Positions 24,516 through 32,422 of a DNA stretch of 64,000 nucleotides are shown here, piece by piece. Location: NCBI RefSeq assembly GCF_020782235.1, contig NZ_JAJGNO010000002.1:186001-250000 (forward strand). Direction: 5' to 3'. The stretch is from Sphingobium naphthae. GTDB taxonomy: Bacteria > Pseudomonadota > Alphaproteobacteria > Sphingomonadales > Sphingomonadaceae. The translations under genes were made by a program, and so were the position numbers. Within the stretch, counting starts at the first letter, position 1. The number at the start of each line of letters is the position of its first letter. The notes beneath the pieces are model-generated. The model searched no databases. It saw only the letters and a program-made list of their open reading frames with translations, and was not told the DNA's origin.

Positions 24516-27359
24516 GTGCAGATTCAGCAGGTTCAAACGAAGAGCATGGCCACGGCCTGGCTCGCAAGCGCGTCCATCGCCGTATTGGCGCTGGCCACCC
24601 CCGCATCGGCGCAGGAGCAGGGCGAGACCGTCGCGCCGCAAAGCGCCGGGCAGGACCAGGTCGCCGACATCGTCGTCACCGGTTTTCGCCAGTCGCTGGG
24701 CGCGGCCATCAACCTCAAGCGCCAGTCGGTCGGATCGGTCGACGCGATCGTGGCCGAGGATATCGCCAAATTCCCTGACCAGAACCTCGCCGAATCGCTG
24801 CAGCGCATTCCCGGCATCTCGATCCAGCGCGACGGCGGCGAAGGACGGGCGATCACGGTTCGCGGCCTGGGCGCGCAGTTCACCCGGGTGCGCGTGAACG
24901 GGCTGGAGACGGTCGCGACCTCCACCGACGGCGCCAGTTCCAACCGCGACCGCGCCTTCGACTTCAACGTGTTCGCGTCCGAACTGTTCAGCTCGCTGGT
25001 GGTCCACAAGACCGCGGAGGCCTCGCTCGACGAGGGGTCGCTGGGCGCCGTCGTGGACCTCAACACCGGCAACCCGCTGGCGGGCAAGGACGGCTTCACC
25101 TTCGTCGGCTCCGCCACCGGCTCCTACAATGACCTCAGCAAGAAATGGGGGCCGCGCCTCGCCGGTCTGTTGTCGTGGAAGTCGCCGGACGGGCAATGGG
25201 GCATGTCGCTGTCGGCCGCGTATTCCAAGCTCGACACGCTGCAGATGGGCAACAACACCGTGCGCTGGTCGCAGGCGCGGTTCGACAGCGTCGATGGCAC
25301 GCCTTGCTTTACGGAGGCCGATAGCGGCGGCGATTATCTGCCGAGCGCTGCCTGCGACGAAGCCGCGCTCGCCTTCCATCCGCGCATTCCCCGCTATGGC
25401 GAAATCGCGCAGGAACGCGAGCGCCTTGGCATCACCGGGTCGATCCAGTGGGCGCCGAGCGACGCGACCAAAGTGTCGATCGACGGGCTGTTCTCGCGCT
25501 TCCGCGAGACGCGCGAGGAGAAATGGGCCGAAGTGCTGCTGCGGTCGAACGAGCGGTCGATCGATGTCGTCGACCCGGTCTATGACAGCAACAACAATAT
25601 GGTCTCGGCGACGCTGAACGACGCCTGGGTGCGGACCGAACATTATCTGCGCAAGTCGCAGACCAAATTCTATCAGCTGGGCGCGACCTGGGACCAGGAT
25701 GTGAGCGACAGCTTCCGCTTCACCCTGCTGGGCGGCTTTTCCAAGTCGGATGCCTCGATCCCGGTCGAAACGACGCTGGTGTTCGATGATCGCGATGCGC
25801 AGAACTACAGCTTCGACTACAGCAACTCGCGCCGCCCGGTGCTGAGCTTTGGCACCAGCGTCACCGATCCGGCCAATTTCCAGCTCGCCGAAATCCGCGA
25901 CCGCCCATCCTCGACGGTCAACAAGTTCCGCACGGCGCAGCTGCGCACCGAATGGGACCTGACCGACGGCTTCACCGTCAAGGCCGGCGCGGTCTATCGC
26001 CGCTTCTCCTTCGATACCGAGGGCTTCACGCGCGACACGGTGGTGTGCGGCAATGGCGGCGTGGACCGCGTGCTGGGCACGGTCACTTGCTCGCCGAGCG
26101 GGACGTTCGGGCCAGGCGCCGTCTATGGCCTGCCCGTCACGGCCGATCTTGCCGAATTGTACAAGCTGCGCGGCGCCGATGCGCCGGCCGGGACGACGAC
26201 CGAGTGGCTGGTGCCCAATCTGAGCACGGGCACGGATTATACCAATTTGTATGATCGGCCATTGGCGGTCGATGCGGGCAATACGCGCGGCGTGGTGGAG
26301 AAGACGACGGGCGGCTATCTCCAGTTCGACGCCAAGGGCGACATTTTCGGCCTGGAATATGCGGCCAATGCCGGCATCCGTTACGTGAAGACTGACCAGA
26401 GCTCGACCGGCCTCAACAACGGCCAGCTGGTCAGCGTATCGCGCTCCTATGAGGACTGGTTGCCGGCGATGAACATCGCCCTGTTCCCGCACCGCGATAT
26501 CATCATCCGCGCCTCGGTCGCCGATGTGATGACTCGGCCGAGCCTGGGCAATCTGACGCCGGGCGGTTCGGTCGACGGGTTCAATTATCGCATCAGCTTC
26601 GGCAACCCCTATCTCGATCCTTTCCGGGCGACCGCCTACGACCTGGCGGTGGAATGGTATTTCGCGCCGCAGTCGGTCTTCTCGGTCGCGGCCTTCAAGA
26701 AGGATGTGCAGAGCTTCCCGATCAGCCAGACGGTGACGGGCACGTTCGCGTCGACCGGCCTGCCGCTGTCGGTCATTCCGCCCAGTTCGCCCGCCGCGAT
26801 CCAGCCCGAACGGGCCGAAGGATGGGCGATCAACACGATCGTCAACGGCACCGGCGCGAGCCTCAAGGGCGTCGAGATAGCGGTGCAGGGCCCCTTCAGC
26901 TTCCTGCCCGGTTTCCTGTCCCGCTTCGGCGGCATCCTCAACGCCACCTTCGTCGATTCAGACGCGGATTATACGGTGTCGGGGCCGGCGGTGGTGCCCG
27001 GCGGCGGCACCGTGGCGACGGTGCGCAACGCCACATTGTTCGGACTGTCCAAACGGGCCTTCAACGGCACGCTCTATTATGAGGACGCCAAATTTTCGGC
27101 GCGCGTTTCGGCCAGCTATCGCAGCAAATATATCGACCAGAATAGCGGCACCGGAAACATCTTCGAAGGCTACAACAGCACGGTCAATGTGGACGCGTCG
27201 GTGCGCTACAAGCTGACCGACTGGATCGAGCTGTCGCTGGAGGGCATCAACCTGACGGACGATTATCGCGATCGCTACACCGATCTCGACGCCAATCGCA
27301 ATTATGAGCAGCTGCATTTCGGGCGCACCATTCAGCTGGGCGCGCGGTTCAAGCTGTGA
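24516..27359 (+). CDS. TonB-dependent receptor of the pectin locus (947 aa)
   Basis: Outer-membrane receptor. The signal peptide includes MATAWLASASIAVLALATPASAQ. The plug carries VADIVVTGFRQSLGAAINLKRQ, IAKFPDQNLAESLQRIPGISI, RGLGAQFTRVRVNGLET and DEGSLGAVVDLNTG. The barrel ends in QLGARFKL. I chose GTG 24516, preceded by AAGGGAGCGGAAAG; ATG 24546 is the alternative and would remove ten residues before the hydrophobic core. The operator at 24381 places it in the LacI-type regulon, so it probably imports oligogalacturonides or arabinan side chains. A hairpin terminator follows before the GH43 gene. Confidence 0.92.
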   Translation: MQIQQVQTKSMATAWLASASIAVLALATPASAQEQGETVAPQSAGQDQVADIVVTGFRQSLGAAINLKRQSVGSVDAIVAEDIAKFPDQNLAESLQRIPGISIQRDGGEGRAITVRGLGAQFTRVRVNGLETVATSTDGASSNRDRAFDFNVFASELFSSLVVHKTAEASLDEGSLGAVVDLNTGNPLAGKDGFTFVGSATGSYNDLSKKWGPRLAGLLSWKSPDGQWGMSLSAAYSKLDTLQMGNNTVRWSQARFDSVDGTPCFTEADSGGDYLPSAACDEAALAFHPRIPRYGEIAQERERLGITGSIQWAPSDATKVSIDGLFSRFRETREEKWAEVLLRSNERSIDVVDPVYDSNNNMVSATLNDAWVRTEHYLRKSQTKFYQLGATWDQDVSDSFRFTLLGGFSKSDASIPVETTLVFDDRDAQNYSFDYSNSRRPVLSFGTSVTDPANFQLAEIRDRPSSTVNKFRTAQLRTEWDLTDGFTVKAGAVYRRFSFDTEGFTRDTVVCGNGGVDRVLGTVTCSPSGTFGPGAVYGLPVTADLAELYKLRGADAPAGTTTEWLVPNLSTGTDYTNLYDRPLAVDAGNTRGVVEKTTGGYLQFDAKGDIFGLEYAANAGIRYVKTDQSSTGLNNGQLVSVSRSYEDWLPAMNIALFPHRDIIIRASVADVMTRPSLGNLTPGGSVDGFNYRISFGNPYLDPFRATAYDLAVEWYFAPQSVFSVAAFKKDVQSFPISQTVTGTFASTGLPLSVIPPSSPAAIQPERAEGWAINTIVNGTGASLKGVEIAVQGPFSFLPGFLSRFGGILNATFVDSDADYTVSGPAVVPGGGTVATVRNATLFGLSKRAFNGTLYYEDAKFSARVSASYRSKYIDQNSGTGNIFEGYNSTVNVDASVRYKLTDWIELSLEGINLTDDYRDRYTDLDANRNYEQLHFGRTIQLGARFKL

Positions 27360-27363
27360 CACC

Positions 27364-27403
27364 TGGCCCGGGCCGCGTCTGCACGCGCGGTCCGGGCCAT
27401 TTT
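27364..27403 (+). terminator. Rho-independent terminator between TBDR and GH43
   Basis: A 14-bp stem with one G-T mismatch, arms at 27364-27377 and 27386-27399, closes an 8-nt loop and is followed by TTTT at 27400. It begins 4 bp after the TBDR stop codon. GH43 expression is therefore probably lower than that of the receptor unless read-through is high. Confidence 0.75.
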
Positions 27404-27420
27404 GCCGCAAGGAAGCAGCC

Positions 27421-29019
27421 ATGACGATCAGCCGCCGCGACGCCCTGACCGGAGCCCTGGCGGGGAGCGCGGTCGCGCTGGGCCCGAGATCGGCCGTCGC
27501 CGCCCCCTTGGCCGAGCGCGCGACGGCGCCGGAATGGAAAAGGGGCTTCGACAATCAACGGATCGCCGACCTGGGTGACGGGCGCTTCCTCAATCCGCTG
27601 ATTGCCGGCGATCGACCCGATCCCGCCATCCTGAAGGACGGCGCGGATTATTACATGACCTTTTCGACCTTTGATTCCTATCCCGGCCTGACCATCTGGC
27701 ACAGCCGCGATCTCATCAACTGGCAGCCGCGCGGGGCGGCGCTGCGCCGGAATATCGGCTCTGTCTGGGCGGTCAGCCTGGAAAAGCATGCGGGGCGCTA
27801 TTTCCTCTACATTCCGGTGAAGGCGCAGCCCAACAGCATCTTCGTCATCCATGCCGACACGATCGACGGGCCGTGGAGCGACCCCATAGACCTCAAGCTG
27901 CACGACCATATCGATCCCTGCCACGCGGTCGGGGAAGATGGCAGTCGATGGCTGTTCCTGTCGGGCGGCGACCGCATCCGGCTGGCGGAAGACGGCTTGT
28001 CGACCGTGGGCGCGGTCGAGCATGTCTATGACCCCTGGCGCTATCCCGATGATTGGGATGTCGAAGGCTTCTCGCCCGAAGGACCCAAAATCCATCGCCA
28101 TGGCGACTGGTTCTACATGGAGACGGCCGTGGGCGGGACGGCGGGGCCGCCGACCGGCCATATGGTGATCGCCGCCCGATCGCGATCGATCCATGGCCCG
28201 TGGGAGCAGCATCCGGCCAATCCGCTGGTGCGCACGACCAGCCTGGACGAGCGCTGGTGGTCGCGCGGTCATGCCAGCCTGGTGGAGGCGCCCGACAAAA
28301 GCTGGTGGGCGGTCTATCATGGCTATGAAAATAACCTCTGGACGCTGGGGCGGCAGACGCTGCTCGATCCGATCCAATGGACCGAGGATGGCTGGTTCCG
28401 CATGACGGGGGGCGACCTGTCCCAGCCCTTGCCCAAGCCGCGCGGCGGGCAGGCCTTGCCCCATGGCATGGCGCTGTCCGACGATTTTTCGACGTTGCGC
28501 CTGGGGGCGAAATGGAATTTCTTTCGCCCCGCGCCGGACGAAGCGAGCCGGGCGCGGGTGGAGGATGGCGCGCTGCTGCTCCAGGGGCGCGGGACGGCTC
28601 CAGTGGACTCGTCGCCGCTGCTGCTGACTGCGGGCGACCCGTCCTACATGTTCGAGTGCGATATCGAGATCGCGCCCGGAGGCACGGCGGGTCTGCTGCT
28701 CTTTTACGACGACAAGCTCTATTGCGGGCTGGGGTTCGATGAGGCGCGGTTCGTCACGCATCAATATGGGCTGGAGCGCGGACGCCCGGCCAATCCCCAT
28801 GGTCGCCGCATGCGGATGCGCGTGGTCAACCGGCACCATATCGTTTCCTACCATCTGAGCAGCGATGGCGGCCGCAGCTGGAGCCGCTTCGACCGCGGCA
28901 TGGAAGTGTCCGGCTACCATCATAATGTGCGCGGCGGCTTCCTGATGCTGCGTCCGGGGCTCTACGCCGCCGGACCTGGAGAGGCGCGTTTCCGCGACTT
29001 TCGGTTTCGCGCGCTGTGA
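27421..29019 (+). CDS. GH43-type glycosidase with C-terminal beta-sandwich, Tat-exported
   Basis: 532 residues. A twin-arginine signal (MTISRRDALTGALAGSAVALG) directs it to the periplasm. The five-bladed GH43 propeller shows the catalytic base in GDRPDPAIL, a second Asp in HIDPCHAV and the acid in SPEGPKIHRHGDWFYME. From about residue 350 a concanavalin-like domain follows (SDDFSTLRLGAKWNFFRP to the end), as in beta-xylosidase/arabinosidase members. It would release arabinose or xylose from pectin side chains. ATG 27421 is preceded by AAGGAAGCAGCC. Only gene downstream of the receptor, beyond the terminator. The exact linkage cannot be told. Confidence 0.85.
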   Translation: MTISRRDALTGALAGSAVALGPRSAVAAPLAERATAPEWKRGFDNQRIADLGDGRFLNPLIAGDRPDPAILKDGADYYMTFSTFDSYPGLTIWHSRDLINWQPRGAALRRNIGSVWAVSLEKHAGRYFLYIPVKAQPNSIFVIHADTIDGPWSDPIDLKLHDHIDPCHAVGEDGSRWLFLSGGDRIRLAEDGLSTVGAVEHVYDPWRYPDDWDVEGFSPEGPKIHRHGDWFYMETAVGGTAGPPTGHMVIAARSRSIHGPWEQHPANPLVRTTSLDERWWSRGHASLVEAPDKSWWAVYHGYENNLWTLGRQTLLDPIQWTEDGWFRMTGGDLSQPLPKPRGGQALPHGMALSDDFSTLRLGAKWNFFRPAPDEASRARVEDGALLLQGRGTAPVDSSPLLLTAGDPSYMFECDIEIAPGGTAGLLLFYDDKLYCGLGFDEARFVTHQYGLERGRPANPHGRRMRMRVVNRHHIVSYHLSSDGGRSWSRFDRGMEVSGYHHNVRGGFLMLRPGLYAAGPGEARFRDFRFRAL

Positions 29020-29195
29020 GGATTGATGCTTGAAGCGGACAGCGAAGGCGACACGTGTGGGGCAGGACCGCTGATCGGCGTGTTTTACATAATCCTTATT
29101 ATCGAACATTCAGGTTCGCCTCGGGAGCATGGCCGCTGACCGACGAGCGCCTTCGTTAGGGTGACACCCCTCCGTCATGCGCTGCGCGCGCGACA

Positions 29196-29214
29196 CCTCC
29201 CCTGCCAGGGGAGG
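29196..29214. repeat. Palindromic intergenic element CCTCCCCTG/CAGGGGAGG
   Basis: Perfect 9-bp inverted repeat, single-base centre, followed by AATTTC. It sits at the end of a GC-rich block (29161-29214) in the 285-bp convergent gap between the GH43 gene and the first double beta-helix gene. It resembles the CCTCCC/GGGAGG hairpin at 18865. It may act as a two-way terminator; the short A/T tail is only weak support. Confidence 0.55.
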
Positions 29215-29304
29215 AATTTCGAGGCTCAGAATAGCGGTCCGTGGCAAATGAACCACTGCAAAGTGCCTCTCGGCGCTCCATTCCCCGCGTGATCCGATGT
29301 GCCG

Positions 29305-32300
29305 CTATTGCGGCCGTGTGGCGTAGAGGGCGTGGTGGGTGAGGATGTAGAGCGTCTTGCCGTCCTTGCCGCCGAAGACGAGTTGCAGCGGGCGTTCGGG
29401 CACGTCGATCCGGCCGATCTCCTGCCCGTCAGGGGCGTAGACGAAGATCTGGCCGTTGGCGACATAGACGCGGCCCTGCGCGTCGGTGGCGACCCCTTCG
29501 CCGCCGCGATTGGCGAAGGGCTTGAGATCGGTGAGCGTGCCGCCAGCGCCCACGACGCCGCTATAGGTGCGGTTTTCCGAGCCGTTGGTGACGAACAGTC
29601 GATCACCCGGTCGCGCCTGCACAAAGCCATAGCTGTCGAGCGAGTCGGAGAAGCGCCGGCCGCGATGGTCGCTCGGCCCCTGGGCGAAGACGCGCCAGGC
29701 CGGCAGGACGACGGACCCGTCGGGCGACACATATTCCAGCGCCTTGGGCTTGGCCATGTCGCGCGCGAACATCTCCTCCAGTGTCGTGAAGCGATAGCTT
29801 TCCGGATCGATCTGATCCCGAAATTCGCCATTGTTCCACCAGTTGACCGGCATGGTGACGGCGGCATCCTTGCCGCGCGCGATCGGCGTCGGAGCGATGA
29901 CGGTCATCTGCGTGTCGGGCGTGCCGGGCTTGAAGCTGTAGACGGTGCCGTTGCGCCCCTGCGAGGAGAGGACCAGCAGATTGCCCGAACGATCGACCGT
30001 CAGATTGACGGGGTCGAGCGCGGCATCGCGCACGATTTCCAGCCGGCCCGCTTCGGACCAGCGCCAGATGCGCTGGAACTGCCGATCGATGAAATAGAGC
30101 CGCCCGTCCGCGTCGACCGCCCCGCCGCCGATGGAATGGAAATCAGCGGCGAGTTTTTCGACCGGACCGCCGAAGCGCGCGGGTGTCACCGGATCGGGCG
30201 TGGCCTGGACGTCGAGCACGGCGAACTCGCGCTCGCGCACGTCCAGCCCGTGGGTCACGTCGCGAATGGCGTTGGAATAGGGAAATTTGGTGACGCGCAG
30301 GAAGGTCGCGCAGCCATTTTCGTCGCAGGTGCCAAGGCCGCTTTCGCCGTTCACATGGACGTTGCGAAAGCGAATGTCGCGGACATTGTAGAGGGTGATG
30401 GCTGCGGGCGCGGCCTTGCGCGTGCGCGTGACGCGATAGCCGTGGAAGTTGGCGACCAGGATATTGTCGGAATCGCGAATCTCCAGCGCGGTCGCGTCGC
30501 CGCTTTCGCCCCCCTCTCCTTCGGTCTGCGGCGCCAGCAATTCCCAGTTGGAGACGCGGTTGAGCGTGATTTCGCTGCGGACATGATGCTCGACCGACGC
30601 CTGGATGATGCGGCCTGGAGTCTTCGTGTCGGAAATCAGGATGCCGGGATGCGCGAAAGTGCTGGGGCTCCAGATATTGGCGAAGGTGCCGCCGCCGCCC
30701 TGCGTCACCCAGAGGCTGGCATATTGCCCGTCCCAGCGCCGCGCCGCATCCGGATCGCCCGTGGCGTTGTTGTTGTAGGGGATGACGCGCGTGCCGTCGA
30801 ACAGGTTGGTGCCGTGCCCACCCTGGAACTTGACGTCGTTGACCATCGACTTGGCGCCCGCTTTCCAGAGCAGCGCCGTCGCCCGCTGGTTGGCGCCATT
30901 GCTGTTGATGCCGATGCCCTGGACGATCGCATCGCCGCCCTGCGCGCTTTCCACCACCGCCTTGGGCGCGCCCACGCCCTGAAAGGCGGGCGATCCATCG
31001 GGCAGGACGATCTGCGTCAGGCTGGGGTGAAGGCCCACCAACACGCTGTCGGGCCGCAGCCGCAGCGTGTCGCTGATCCGGTAGAAACCGGCCGGCAGAT
31101 AGACGGTGCGATGCGTGTCGATCGCCTTTTGCAAGGCGGCGGTGTCGTCCGTCCTGTCGTCGCCTTTCGCACCCAGAGCGCGGACGCTGACCCAGTCGCT
31201 GACCGGCGGCAGGGTGCGGATCGCCGGAGTGGGAGCGGCAGGCAAGGCGCCGATGGGCGCGGCCTGCATGTCGGTCCGGTAGCTCCCCATGCGGCCCGTG
31301 CCGGGCAGCGTCAGCCCATAGGTGAAGCTGTCCACCTTATAGGCTGCGCCCTTGCCGGCGACGGTGCGGCCGCTTTCCCGGAAGCGGGCGAAGACGGGCA
31401 TGTTGGCCGCCACGACATTCTGGAAGCCGACCTGGGTATAGACATTCTCCTGGTTCGAGATGACGACGCCGGCTTTCGCTATATTTTCAAAGCGCATGTC
31501 CTGGCCCCACAGCCAGTCGCCATAGCCCTTATCGATCTCGATCCCCACGGGCGTGTCGCGGATCGACACGTTGACCATGGTGAGCCCGGCTTCATGTTCG
31601 CGAATGGCTGCGTCGCGCTGCCCCTCGAAACTGGAATCGACCAGGGCGAAGGGCCAGGCGGGGGAGGTTTTTTCCGCCAATATGCCGTAGCGGCCGCCAT
31701 GGAAATGCAGGTCCTCGGCTTCGTTCGCGACATGATAGAGCCCGGCCAGGCCCGATCCGATGTGGAAATCGGCATGGGAGACATAGCTGTGCTGGGCCGA
31801 ATGGAAACGGATGGCGGTGGCCGCCGGATTGCCGTCCAGAATGCGGAAATCGACATTGGCCAGCGCCGAATAGAAGGTGCCGGGATTGGCGTCGGCGATG
31901 TCCTTGTTGAAGGGGACGCTGCCGGCGGGCGGAAAGGCGGCGGGCGGCGTGCCCTTGTCGGTCTGGCGCTGGCTGCCGGTGAACATCAGCATATGCGCGA
32001 CGCCGCGCTGGAAACCGGGCGTGTTCGCGCCGAGCAGGATCACCGGCCGCTGCGCGCCGATGCCGAACAGGCGCACCCCCGGCCACAGGAACAGCGTGCG
32101 GCTGATGCGGTAGGTTCCGGCGGGCAGGAAGACGATGCCGCCGCCGCCGGCCGCCGCGGCCTGATCGATCGCCTGCTGGATGGCGGCGCTGTCATCGGCG
32201 CGGCCGTCGCCCACGCCCTTCACCGTCACGGCGCGGGGCTCGTCGGGGGCGGTCACATAGACGGATGGCGACGCCAGCGCCGGCTGCGCGCCCGCCAGGC

Positions 32301-32343
32301 ACAACAGCATCGATGCGCAGGCTCCACTCAATCCGTATTTCAT
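29305..32343 (-). CDS. Exported double beta-helix protein with C-terminal lactonase-like propeller (paralog A)
   Basis: 1012 residues, signal peptide MKYGLSGACASMLLCLAGAQPALA. Residues ~30-330 form a first Pectate_lyase_3-type right-handed beta-helix (GVGDGRADDSAAIQQAID, FLPAGTYRISRTLFL, VILLGANTPGF). Residues ~370-690 form a second (GAKGDDRTDDTAALQKAID, YLPAGFYRISDTLRL). Residues ~720-1012 form an SMP-30/NHL-like propeller ending GRIDVPERPLQLVFGGKDG. Two beta-helices in one chain recall GH55 beta-1,3-glucanases; the propeller recalls gluconolactonase. Start: GGAGAGAGC before two adjacent ATG codons; the second (32343) has better spacing. Paralog B is at 35549-38578 with a TBDR between them. 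Substrate unknown; a beta-glucan or an acidic polysaccharide are both possible. Confidence 0.8.
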   Translation of the reverse strand: MKYGLSGACASMLLCLAGAQPALASPSVYVTAPDEPRAVTVKGVGDGRADDSAAIQQAIDQAAAAGGGGIVFLPAGTYRISRTLFLWPGVRLFGIGAQRPVILLGANTPGFQRGVAHMLMFTGSQRQTDKGTPPAAFPPAGSVPFNKDIADANPGTFYSALANVDFRILDGNPAATAIRFHSAQHSYVSHADFHIGSGLAGLYHVANEAEDLHFHGGRYGILAEKTSPAWPFALVDSSFEGQRDAAIREHEAGLTMVNVSIRDTPVGIEIDKGYGDWLWGQDMRFENIAKAGVVISNQENVYTQVGFQNVVAANMPVFARFRESGRTVAGKGAAYKVDSFTYGLTLPGTGRMGSYRTDMQAAPIGALPAAPTPAIRTLPPVSDWVSVRALGAKGDDRTDDTAALQKAIDTHRTVYLPAGFYRISDTLRLRPDSVLVGLHPSLTQIVLPDGSPAFQGVGAPKAVVESAQGGDAIVQGIGINSNGANQRATALLWKAGAKSMVNDVKFQGGHGTNLFDGTRVIPYNNNATGDPDAARRWDGQYASLWVTQGGGGTFANIWSPSTFAHPGILISDTKTPGRIIQASVEHHVRSEITLNRVSNWELLAPQTEGEGGESGDATALEIRDSDNILVANFHGYRVTRTRKAAPAAITLYNVRDIRFRNVHVNGESGLGTCDENGCATFLRVTKFPYSNAIRDVTHGLDVREREFAVLDVQATPDPVTPARFGGPVEKLAADFHSIGGGAVDADGRLYFIDRQFQRIWRWSEAGRLEIVRDAALDPVNLTVDRSGNLLVLSSQGRNGTVYSFKPGTPDTQMTVIAPTPIARGKDAAVTMPVNWWNNGEFRDQIDPESYRFTTLEEMFARDMAKPKALEYVSPDGSVVLPAWRVFAQGPSDHRGRRFSDSLDSYGFVQARPGDRLFVTNGSENRTYSGVVGAGGTLTDLKPFANRGGEGVATDAQGRVYVANGQIFVYAPDGQEIGRIDVPERPLQLVFGGKDGKTLYILTHHALYATRPQ

Positions 32344-32422
32344 CATGCTCTCTCCACTGGGAAAAATATGTCCCGGCCGTGCAGGACCGGGACAAGGTGG
32401 GTGGGGGACGGGTAAGGGGATA

